Positions 1 to 8,739 of a stretch of 20,690 nucleotides of DNA are shown in pieces. The notes below the pieces were generated by a model, which worked only from the letters and a program-made list of their open reading frames with translations, did not search any database and was not told the DNA's origin. Numbering within the stretch: the stretch's first letter is position 1; the number at the start of each line of letters is the position of its first letter. A program made the translations under genes and the position numbers. Location of the stretch: assembly GCA_905250885.1 (NCBI GenBank), contig CAJNOQ010003311.1, positions 1-20,690 on the forward strand. The letters are read 5' to 3'. The stretch is from Didymodactylos carnosus (taxonomy: Eukaryota; Rotifera; Eurotatoria; Philodinida; Philodinidae).

Positions 1-245
1 GAAACCCGGTCTCTGGAATTTTTTCAAAAGTTGCTTCCGCTTGTGAAAAGTTCTGCTCAAGTCTTGGCTATTGAACAGCGAAAATCGCAGGTCTCTATCT
101 CATTCCTATCAAAAGTTATTCAAAAAGCAACCGAGTGCCAACCATTTTGAAACGGAGAGTAGAATATGTTGATATATGAATTGATATATCTGTAAAATAA
201 ATTATTGATTGTATGATTCACCATAACCACTTTTCACTTAAAAGT
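1..245. other. Non-coding, nothing recognised
   Basis: AT-rich sequence with no ORF of note and no repeat I can define. A short stretch near the left edge (CCGGTCTCTGGAA) recurs near 6785, which is too short to interpret. Confidence 0.5.
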
Positions 246-515
246 AGGGATGAGCGGTAACGGTAAAAACGTGTTACAGTTACCGACGCTTCGGTAACAA
301 CTTCAGATTTTTACCACGGTAATATCAAACCGGTAAAAACTCTTCGAATTTCACCGCGGTAAACGTCGGTAAAAACCTTTTTTACCGTTATCGACGGTAA
401 ATTACCGATGACTACAGTCAAAAATTCAAATAACCGGTGTTAAAAATGAAAGTTTGGTAAAAATAATTTTATTACCATTACCGACTCAATCGGTTGATCA
501 GAAGGTCGGTTGATT
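246..515. repeat. CGGTAA/TTACCG-rich block, possible hAT-type MITE end
   Basis: About a dozen copies of CGGTAA or its complement TTACCG occur in roughly 270 bp, in both orientations, so the region can fold on itself. It opens with TAGGGATGAGCGGTAACGG. Ends of the type (T/C)AGGGATG followed by CGGTAA-rich subterminal sequence are known from hAT transposons and their MITEs. No matching inverted end (CATCCCTA) and no transposase were seen, so this is at best a solitary or decayed element end. Repeat content is seen directly; the family is a guess. Confidence 0.4.
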
Positions 516-982
516 GTTGACATTGCTCAATCGGTCCAAATATTTATTATTTCGTAATAATTTGCTTTACATCGCTTTTTTGCTTCGGACATCATCTAAC
601 ACAGTCACACTCCAAGATGAAGAAAATGAACAACAATTACAACCTCTTATATCATTATCATCTACGCGGCTCTACCATTATTCTCATGAACCATTGAGTA
701 CAAATTTATTAAGATGAGATATTTCACCTACTTTTCTTATTTTTAATTATAATCACATTATCACAAATTCTTCATGTACATATAAGTTGATATCGTAGAA
801 ATTTTTTTATGTCTCCAGTACAATCAGATTTTAGGTCTCTAGTACATTAGTCCAAGTCTAAGTCTTTATTTCGCAAAAGTGCAGGGTACACAAATTCACA
901 AAAAAGTTTAGAACAAAAAACTTATAGTATAAGGCAAGCAGATACTTTGTGATACCTTACATTCACTAGAGTTTAATTCTTC
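516..982. other. Non-coding, nothing recognised
   Basis: AT-rich. The only open frame (514-717, +, 67 codons) has low-complexity composition, begins inside the CGGTAA block and resembles no family I know. I see no gene here. Confidence 0.5.
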
Positions 983-1077
983 TTAGAGGAAGTTAACATC
1001 CACACATTCACAAATATGAAAGCTCAATTATTCAGCTTTTGAGTTCAAACTTTTAGTTTTCTGAAGAGTACACGATG
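983..1077 (+). repeat. Detached arm of the 1674-2137 foldback element
   Basis: This ~95-bp stretch (from AGGAAGTTAACATCCACAC to GAAGAGTACACGATGTT) is a near copy of the inner left arm at about 1747-1840 in direct orientation. It is also an inverted copy of the right arm at about 1986-2075. It is not itself flanked by an inverted partner, so it is probably a remnant of a second insertion or a recombination product. It holds no coding sequence. Confidence 0.75.
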
Positions 1078-1673
1078 TTTATAAACATCAGATGAAATAT
1101 TTTCAATAGTCAACCTCAAATTTTTCGTGATCTGATTACGGTCGTCCGCTCTAATTTCTTTTTTCTTTTCGATACGGCTATACCGAGCAAATCTTTTCTT
1201 TTTGTCGCTACTTGGGTGATATTTACGTTATATGGTAGAAAAAAAGAGAGAAAATGAGCTACTGTTTTCATTATACTCGTCGATGAATTTCTCTTTGCTT
1301 ATTTTGTTGTTGACGTACCTCTTACTTATTTTTCGGATTTTCTCATTCTATTGATATACAGTTTTATTACAAAAGGCAGCATTGATCGCCTGTTCAGAAA
1401 CTGTCATTAAGGTAAGCACTGTCTATAAATATGAATAGAACGAAAGAAAATAGGGCTGACGTCGTGTTTTTGCTTCTCTTCCTACTAAACAATATTTTAT
1501 TTATGGTTTTATTCATAATATATTATTGACTATACACTATGACCGACTTCTGTTCCCAATCATTAATGGTATGTATGAACATTTCTTCCTCCAAACACGA
1601 AGAATTGTACAAATTCGTTTATTCATCACATCTCTTTTCTAGATCTTAAATAATGAAAGCACTGTCGAAGTTG
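1078..1673. other. Non-coding, nothing recognised
   Basis: AT-rich sequence between two copies of the same repeat arm. No ORF of note, no RNA gene and no tandem repeat was recognised. Confidence 0.5.
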
Positions 1674-2137
1674 CACGAGAAATGAAAATGCAGTGAAAAT
1701 TAAAATTAAAACTAAAAAAACAGACATTAAAATTTTAATTTTTCAACTGAAAGTTAACATCTACACATTCACAAATAGGAAAACTCAATTATTCGACTTT
1801 TGAGCTCAAACTTTTAGTTTTCTGAAGAGTACACGATGTTCAGAAAGATTAGATGAATAATATGAATGATGATTGCGAATTCGAAAATCACAACCTGTGA
1901 GCAGGCTGTGACCTGTATTCCAATCAAATATAGGCTTCTGAACATGAAGTCACTCTTCATATACTTTACCTGATGTCCATTAATATCGTGTACTCTTCAG
2001 AATACTTAAACTCCAAGTTCCGAATGATTGAGCTTTCGTCTTTGTGAATGTGTACATTTTAACTTCCTTCAGGAAAAATTAAAGTTTTAACATCTACTGG
2101 AACAATTTTAAGTTTCATTGCATTTTCATTTCTCGTG
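1674..2137. mobile_element. Foldback/MITE-like element with ~150-165 bp terminal inverted repeats
   Basis: The left arm (about 1674-1840) and right arm (about 1985-2137) are imperfect inverted copies. Both begin with CACGAGAAATGAAAATGCA(G/A)TG at the outer ends, run through an AAAATT-rich stretch and GTTAACAT..ACACATTCACAAA, and end near GAAGAGTACACGAT at the inner ends. The centre (about 1841-1984) is unique. No transposase ORF is present, so it would be non-autonomous. No convincing target-site duplication was found. The detached copy at 983-1077 shows that the arm sequence is repeated locally. Confidence 0.7.
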
Positions 2138-2240
2138 TGAAGACACAAAAAACCGAAAGAAGTCGGACAGATCTTCATTCTAGTCGCAATTACTCTCTAC
2201 CGAGCAGGCAAACTGTAAAGATTTTTATTTCTAAATTACA

Positions 2241-2317
2241 CTTTTTTAATTTAAATACTGAACAAAAGCACGACGTGCGCTTTTTAATTCAAATACTGAA
2301 CAAAAGCACGACGTGCG
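2241..2317. repeat. Two-copy 38-39 bp tandem duplication with palindrome
   Basis: Two adjacent units (2241-2279 and 2280-2317) differ by one base in a T-run and one C/T change. Each contains AAATACTGAACAAAAGCACG and ends in GCACGACGTGCG, a hairpin with 5-bp arms GCACG/CGTGC around a single A. High similarity indicates a recent duplication. Confidence 0.85.
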
Positions 2318-2403
2318 CATTTTAATTACCCCTTGGAAAAGTTTTAATTTTAATATCTATTAGAAGAACTTTAAATTTCACGAGATTTGCAAATACAAGT
2401 TCA

Positions 2404-2829
2404 TGGCAGAAGAAAATTCCTTAAAGAATCTAGAAAGCGCATGTAATCGCACGTTAGTGGAGCAATTCCTGGATAATCCACTCGGAAGTAAGATGATTAG
2501 CTAGAGTTTTAATGAGCACAAACACTTACCTAGGTGTTTCTTTCATAATAATTCTCATTATAATTCAAGTGTATAGAATGATGGAAAAGAACACGCTAGA
2601 TCCGCCTTCCCTTCGAAATTATGAGTCTGTTGCTCTGTACCAAAGGGATTTTCTTGGTCTTAGCAGATCACATGAATTCCAGATGAAAATATTACTTATC
2701 ACAATTCGTAACTGTACTGAAATCTTCATTTCTGAAAGCAAGATTAAGAAATCAACTTGTTTTATCAAATATAAGGAACATCCTACAACTGTAAAAGAAT
2801 GGATTTTCGTTCGCAGTAGTTATGAGTGA
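2404..2829 (+). CDS. Possible two-exon hypothetical gene
   Basis: A candidate only. Exon 1 would start at ATG 2404 and encode about 28 residues beginning MAEENSLKNLESACNRTLVE. A possible donor (GGAA|GTAAGA, near 2489) and acceptor (ATTCAAG|TG, near 2569) bound an 80-nt intron of typical composition. The phases fit, because the leftover A plus TG gives ATG and continues in the open frame through DPPSLRNYESVALYQRDFL to a TGA at 2827-2829. The predicted product is about 115 residues with no domain I recognise. Without the intron, exon 1 meets TAG after ~34 codons. It lies ~90 bp upstream of the F-box-like ORF, and I could not join them in frame. A chance ORF is quite possible. Confidence 0.3.
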
Positions 2830-2920
2830 TTTATCAAGATGATCTACTTCGTTTTTCCAATTTTTTGAAGAGAGACTAATTTTTTTTTTTATCTAGCACA
2901 TAATGATATTCTTGCTCTAG

Positions 2921-3406
2921 AAGATATCAACATTAGAATCAAGCCTACCGAATGAATTGTATGATTTCATTTTTATCTATTTAAAATCTATTGATATTAT
3001 TTATTCGTTTTACAATTTAAATGATCGGTTTACTAATCTGGTTTATCCATTTTTATGTGCAATAGATTTATCCGATGTTGATGAATGTGCGTTGAACAAA
3101 CATTTTCAAACAATTTTACCAAAAATTCAACATTATATCAAAGCAATTAAGATTGATGATAAAAATCTTGACAACGTTTTTCCATTATCGTTATATTCAA
3201 AAATATATCCGAATCTTGAATCAGTTTTCATAACTCGAGTTAAGAAGGATGGAAAATATTTATCATATTTAAAATTGTTTAAACAATTATTAAATTTAAA
3301 AATTTATTTTGATGTAGGAGAAAGTAACGAACCTGTATCAAATCAATTCTTTTCAAATTTACTTCAATCTGATTGTCGCGTACAAATAGTAGTTTTCCAT
3401 AAATGA
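2921..3406 (+). CDS. F-box-like protein of the expanded bdelloid type, 5' end uncertain
   Basis: The frame is open from 2921 to the TGA at 3404-3406. It begins with an F-box-like core: LESSLPNELYDFIFIYL, then SIDIIYSFYNLNDRF and LVYPFLCAIDLS. F-box proteins recruit substrates to SCF ubiquitin ligases through Skp1. Bdelloid genomes carry many genes with this L-PNEL(Y/F)..IF.YL...DL.YSF.NLN.RF pattern. The rest (LNKHFQTILPKIQHYIKAIK, then PNLESVFITRVKK and LLNLKIYFDVG) resembles their degenerate leucine-rich C-terminal part. The product of ~160 residues is short for the group. No in-frame ATG precedes the F-box: a TAG at 2918-2920 closes the frame, and CTCTAG|AAG could be a splice acceptor, so a first exon may be missing or the gene is 5'-truncated. 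Confidence 0.6.
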   Translation, partial: KISTLESSLPNELYDFIFIYLKSIDIIYSFYNLNDRFTNLVYPFLCAIDLSDVDECALNKHFQTILPKIQHYIKAIKIDDKNLDNVFPLSLYSKIYPNLESVFITRVKKDGKYLSYLKLFKQLLNLKIYFDVGESNEPVSNQFFSNLLQSDCRVQIVVFHK

Positions 3407-3520
3407 TTTCACACATTCTACTAGTGCTTGTAAAGCAAAGTTTATTTATTATCGTAGCCTAATTTCTATTAAAACAAATGCAAACTTCGGTCTGTAGAAA
3501 TTTATTAATATTACCGTTAA

Positions 3521-4000
3521 TGACCTAGATGAATGGTTCTATCCATCGCGAAAGAGGTCTCTAAGAGTGCTTTTGATCAGTTGTGGTTTGCGAGATGCCT
3601 CGGCAAGCTTCTGAGATTAGGTATCCCGAAGGCGTATGTAAATTGGATAAGAGCGTGGTTGATAGATAGAAAAGCCTTTATTGAAATTGATGGATACAGG
3701 TCACGGTTGTTTTCAATCTTCAGAGGTGGTCCCCAAGGATCTATTATTACACCAACTTTATTTATCGCTTATCACTCTGACATGGGTGACATCTTAAAAA
3801 TGTCTCTTGCCTTCTTTTTTCCTGACGACCTGGCTGCGGTTATGACAGGACGTATTGGGGTTATTTACACCGAACAATGCATTGATCTAGAAAAAAGACT
3901 TGCCGTTTTCTTCGATTATCTTGAATTTTATTCCTTATTGGCACTTCAGCCGTTACAATACGATAAAACTGAGGCACTCTGGTCTGCCCGTTCAGTCTAA
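3521..4000 (+). pseudogene. Non-LTR retrotransposon reverse transcriptase fragment (Jockey-like)
   Basis: The frame read from ATG 3533 gives ~155 residues of a LINE-type reverse transcriptase. SAFDQLWF corresponds to motif A, LRLGIPKAYVNWIRAWL with IDGYRSRLFSIFRGGPQGS to motif B (GVPQGS in relatives), and FFFPDDLAAV to catalytic motif C (F/YADD). FDYLEFYSLLALQPLQYDKT is the next conserved block. Motif A reads EVSKSAFD where D.S.AFD is expected, so the first catalytic aspartate is replaced or displaced. Motif C has proline instead of alanine. Endonuclease and thumb/C-terminal regions are absent. It is a dead fragment; the clade is a judgement from the zinc-knuckle ORF1 type nearby and general similarity, not certain. 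Confidence 0.75.
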
Positions 4001-4639
4001 GTTAATGCCGTTCTTGGATCATAATATTCGTTTTCTTGCCTTTAAATAATTTGACCATATTCAAACGCAACGAATTCAATGGTTTACTAATAAATTACCG
4101 ATGTTGTTTTGTTGATTTTGGTTATCTTGCTGGAGTTTTTGTTATGGTTTTATCAATGACGGAGAAGGAATACGTAATAAATTAATTAACGGAAGTAAAC
4201 GTGTTGGAAATACACTCAAAAATGTTATATAAGCTTGAACTAATCAATCGGTTTGAACTGGGGCTTGTTGTTGCTGGGAAAGTAAATTTATTTGACTTGG
4301 CTTTTGTGTAACACTACGAAACATCGTCATAACAAATAGAGTATAAATAAAGCAAGCATCAAATAACCAATAGATTAAATAATTTATCCTCATAAAATAT
4401 TCGTTTCATATCTTCAAAAAAATAAAAATGACTAGCTTTACTTTAGCGATTTAAAAAATATGCGTAGCCGCGACTGTTCATGAAATTAAATTTAAAAAAA
4501 AAGAGTTAGTGTATGAATCCATATTGTCTTCGTAATGAGAATTTGATGAATCCACTTGTTTATGTTCTTCATCAACGTTTCCAAATAAGTCCTAAACGTG
4601 AAAGTAATCATAGAACGTAAAGAATTAATTTTATATCTT
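4001..4639. other. Non-coding gap between retrotransposon fragments
   Basis: No ORF, RNA gene or clear repeat recognised. No recognisable continuation of the reverse transcriptase (+) or of the ORF1-type element (-) could be read here. Confidence 0.5.
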
Positions 4640-4699
4640 TATCTCAACGTTGGCAATCTCTCAACGTCATTATCTCAACGTCTTTATCTCAACGTTGGA
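4640..4699. repeat. Four-unit minisatellite, TATCTCAACGT core
   Basis: About four imperfect units of 14-16 bp with the core (T)ATCTCAACGT followed by TGG, CAT or CTT. On the minus strand the core reads ACGTTGAGATA. The stop codon of the minus-strand zinc-knuckle ORF (4689-4691) falls inside the first unit read from that strand. Confidence 0.8.
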
Positions 4700-5669
4700 G
4701 ACTCATCATGGAGTCAGGAGTACAATGAGGCATAAAATATTCGTCAAATTCTTGAGCTAATGTTGAGAATTTATTTTCCTTTTTAGCGTCTAATTCTTTT
4801 TGTTGTACAATTATCGTTGGCATAGCATCATGTAGTTTCTCAATAAAACTATTCGTTGTTGTCGCTTGCGATTGTCCGTATAAGACATTATTTGAGTGGT
4901 TTGTCCATGGATTTGTCCCAAACTGTTGCTGAGCACGCACATTTGTATTATTGTTATTCTTCTTTTTTGTTTCGTCATTACATTTTTTTCGTTCTGCTGC
5001 CTTGACCGGACATTGTGGACTCCCCGACATATGCGGTCCCTGGCAATGAGCGCAGCAGATTTGATTTGTACATTTTGGACTGAAAGGGTGGCTCTGTCCA
5101 CATTTAAAACAGACAGGATTGTCTAAATCAGGGCAATTTGCTGCTATATGATCATTATATTTTTGACAATTGTAACATCGTAAAACTCTCATTGGTGGGA
5201 TATACAGTTCAACTGGATAAGCTGTGCTATTTTCGTCTAATAAGATTTTCTTTTGTTTTAAAATTCCAGTTACCTCCCGACTATCCGAAAAATCGACACG
5301 TACCTTTGATATTGGTTTTCCACCATTAATGAATAACCGCTCAACTTTTACTACAGTTGAATGTTGCATTTTGAAATCGTTTTCAAGCTGATAGACATCC
5401 CATTGCGGTGGAACATTTAATACCACAATAGAATAGCACGTTGGAGTCTTATTGGGCATGTCTAATTCATATTCAAGATCACATATTTTTTGCGGCCATT
5501 TACTCAGATCTTTTAACGAATCGTATTGGCTTGACGAATTCGCATAGAGTAAATAACTCTTTTTATTGTTGTACGTTGAATAGCGACCATATGTCAAGTT
5601 TATATTACACTGACGATTTATCGCTTTGATGATTGTTAGTTCTATTGGATATTGATTATCTTTAATTGA
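4689..5669 (-). pseudogene. Retrotransposon ORF1/gag-like zinc-knuckle protein, 5'-truncated
   Basis: One uninterrupted frame of ~327 codons, opening right after a TAA at 5670-5672 and ending at TGA 4689-4691. It lacks an early ATG: the first in-frame ATG is in ELDMPNK, ~90 codons in, so the 5' end is probably lost. The N-terminal half (SIVVLNVPPQWDVYQLENDF, VDFSDSREVTGILKQKKILL) looks like the RNA-binding/PRE_C2HC-type region of Jockey-clade ORF1 proteins. Three zinc knuckles follow: CYNCQKYNDHIAANC (CX2CX5HX4C), CFKCGQSHPFSPKC (CX2CX3HX5C) and CAHCQGPHMSGSPQC (CX2CX3HX6C). A basic, N-rich linker and a short tail end the protein. Such proteins bind element RNA in nucleic acid chaperone roles. 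No endonuclease/RT ORF follows on this strand. The RT fragment at 3521-4000 is on the other strand, so the two come from separate insertions or a rearrangement. Confidence 0.75.
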
Positions 5670-5672
5670 TTA

Positions 5673-8038
5673 TCTTTAACTAGGCGCGACTAGTTTTGTC
5701 CGTGCCACGCTCAATCTCATATCATAGTTTACTTTTCAGAAAAAATTCGAAAAGCTAATGACAAGAGTGATCACTAGCTGGAAGAGCTACTTTTGCATGA
5801 GCTATTTCTGCATGAAAATAAAAAAATTCACTTAAATTCAATCCAAATCACATGAAACTTCAGAGTATACATTATCTCATCTATCCTACATAACGAATTT
5901 TGCAGAGTATTAAAAAGTTGGCAAAATAACTACTGAGATTTCCAGAAAGGTTCTCCAGAAATCTTCTTATAGTCTGAACACTTTTCATTCATTTTACCGC
6001 TAGAATCATGCCTGGCAAACAGATTGATGAATATACTGCAGCTTTCATATGATCTGGATTTGAATTTTTTCGAAAAAATAACCTATGCCACACAGTGTGC
6101 AGCAACGTGGACATTAAGGGAAAAACGAAAGTGAGTTTTTCCAGGATTCAATTAGTGACCAATGTGCACTACAAAAAGCCCCATTTAGTGGTGAAACAAT
6201 TTTGATCCAAGTACTTAATTTCGCCGAGAAAAGTAAGTCGTGATTTTTAGTAGTTTTTGCGCATTTCATCGGAAAAAACGTTCTTTTACGGTGGAAGAAT
6301 GCAAACATAAAAACATAAAACTGATATATTGTGGAAGAGGGTGAGTTAGGCTATCGACTCATAAAATTTTTTGGAATTAGCCGGTTTTTGGCGGAAGAAT
6401 TGTTTATTTTTTTCATTGATCATGCGCAAATGCTTCTTAGCGGTGTTGCAGATTTTACAAAAAACGTCAGTTTTCAGAGGTTTTTCGAGATCTTTTGCAT
6501 TTTATGATACCCTAATTGAAAAAATAAGGACATATTCGGAATCAGCGTAAAAAACTGCATCGAATGACGTATAATTCATTGGGTTTTGGACATATACTTT
6601 TAAATCTTATCGAATTCTTACATTTTGGGATCGGCACGTAGAATTTTTTGCCCGAAAATTTAAAAGTCAAGATTTAAAATCATGAACGCCTCTAAAATAT
6701 TTTTTTATAGGTCTTCAGCGGTGCTCTTTCCAATGGAATGGTTTTTGAATTCTGATAAAGTTTTTGAAGTGGTTTGGAGAGATCCGGTCTCTGGAAAAGT
6801 CCTTGGGAAACTATTTTAAAACTTGAAAACCATTAGGTTGGAAAGAGCGTCGTAGAAAACCTATAGAAAAAGGGTTTAGATACGTTTGGACTGCTTTCAA
6901 ACCTCATGTCCACCTGCTTAGTCAAAATTGCCCACTGTGTGTCACGAGGTTGATAATCAATGTTTTCTTATATTTCTGAGCTTATCCCATTTTATGCTAA
7001 AGCAGTTGTGAGGTTTCTAAGAAATCACACATCACTAGGGTCTTGACTGCACAATGGTGAAAGCCGTAGGGCTCCCTCTCTTTTCATTTTTGAATTATTC
7101 AATAAATGGCCGCCGGCACGACGTTTAGGAGTCAGTGCATGAGAAAAACGCCTGTTTGTCGCAGAAGCATGCTCAATCAATTTTTTGGCCGTAACTATTC
7201 TCATGTTGTAGAGCATACTCGAAAACCTATAAATCCAAGTTTTTAGCTTTGCTGATCTATTCGTTCTGTAGATGCGAGAATGTTTTGCAAACGACATCGT
7301 TCGAGAAAATAAATGGATAAAAAACATAAAATCGATATATTTCGAGAACGCAAAGAGATAGGATCAAGATTTTTTCAGCGTATATAGTACTCAATGTCTA
7401 CTATATACTGGCATACAATGACTCTTAGGCGTCGATAAAGGTTAAGAAACCCACAAAAATCCACGTGGATGTCATACAACTCCATGAAAATACACAGTTC
7501 GACAGCCCGCAAAATTCTAAATAATGAGAAGTCTCCAAGCTCTGCACAGCAAAGTTTCAAAAACTCTCTATTTGAGCAAAAAAGGAGTTTGCTCATTCGC
7601 AATTGTGCAAAGAAAAAATCTGACTATTACCCAAGTAGACAGATGAACACCTTTCTACTTAGAAAAGCTCAAAACAAATTCACGCTGAAGAAATGTAGTA
7701 AAGCCACAAACTTATGTACATCAAAGGATATTGTGATTCCAGTTGGTTATTAAGGAAGATGTGAAAATGTATAATCAAACTGATACGGATTATAGCTGAT
7801 GATTCTTCGTAATTGAAGCGGTGATGAATGAAAAATACAGAACGAAAAGGAAATATATAAAAACGACGATGTTTCAATATCTGAAAATAAGAAACATCCA
7901 GCTATTAATCGATGCAGTATTCATAACTCTTGGAATAGCTATAGAAGAGCGTCCACGACTAATGTCGGTAGCACACGGCGTATGAGAAGTTGAATTAAGC
8001 AGATCATTTTTGGTCTCAATTAGAATCGGAATTTAGAA
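5673..8038. other. 2.4-kb gene-free stretch
   Basis: Several short open frames on both strands (for example 6114-6308 minus, 7025-7327 minus, 7469-7753 plus) show no family resemblance and no consistent splice structure, so I do not call them genes. Opposed sequences resembling CACACAGTG(T/G)GC lie near 6091 and, inverted, near 6946 and could be ends of a decayed element. AT-rich text of the form AACATAAAA(C/T)(T/C)GATATATT recurs near 6312 and 7324. Confidence 0.45.
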
Positions 8039-8252
8039 ATCTCTTCATTAAAATTTGACTGAATCGTACCTTTTTAAAGAGAAATCCTTTACCTTTAAAA
8101 ACAGACGTTTTGCATTTTGGAGATAAAGACCACGAAGACAGTTTGATTCTAGTCCCATCGCCATTATCTTCAAAACGCAAGACGTTTGATTTCGAAGCTA
8201 AAGGATTTCTCCTTTAAAAAGGTACGATTCAGATAAATTTTAAGGATGAGAT
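8039..8252. mobile_element. Foldback hairpin element (~90-bp arms)
   Basis: The left arm (about 8039-8132) and right arm (about 8160-8252) are inverted copies separated by ~27 bp. Shared blocks include CTGAATCGTACCTTTTTAAA, GAGAAATCCTTTA and TTTTG(C/A)..TTTTG(G/A)AGATAA. The arms are ~85% alike by eye. It has no coding capacity and sits ~170 bp downstream of the PAPS synthase stop codon. Likely a MITE or foldback element. Confidence 0.75.
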
Positions 8253-8739
8253 GACCTTACTGATTCTGTTCGATACCTGAGAGATAGTGTAGAGAGAAGC
8301 CAGAGAATGAATCATTTGATATTTTATATCGAACGATGAATTATGTTTAAACTAGTGACTGGATTATAAATAGATGACAAGAGCAAAAAGAATTCCTTTT
8401 CAAATATACATAACTGGACTCAGTTACATTTGTTTTTCTCAGACTGTAAGTTATTATAATACGATGCTAAGACATTCCATGCAGATTGAACCATGAATCC
8501 ATCGGGTGGCAATGCTCCCATTCGTGCTATCTGTCGCATTTTTGTACCCGAAATAAAATCATATTGATCATGTTTTAATGGATCGTAAAAATCCATTTTC
8601 TTTTCTATTTTATTATAGGCAGCCACTCGGAATGCTAGGATTTCTAATCTATGGAGTCCGAGTGCCATTGTTAATACTTTTGAACCATATGTTGGATCAT
8701 ATAAATCTTTCGACTTTATTCGAGGATGACCAATACCGG

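Noticed and set aside
4896..5629. Plus-strand frames at 4896-5126, 5138-5329 and 5441-5629
   Set aside because: Antisense shadows of the zinc-knuckle ORF on the minus strand.
6091..6946. Opposed CACACAGTG(T/G)GC sequences that could be terminal inverted repeats of an ~855-bp element
   Set aside because: Only about 12 bp match and no target duplication is evident; noted in the gene-free region only.
7025..7327. 100-codon minus-strand frame
   Set aside because: No domain or splice support; it lies in a gene-free repeat-like stretch.
7469..7753. 94-codon plus-strand frame rich in K, S and N
   Set aside because: Low-complexity composition, overlaps a similar-sized frame on the other strand, no recognisable motif.
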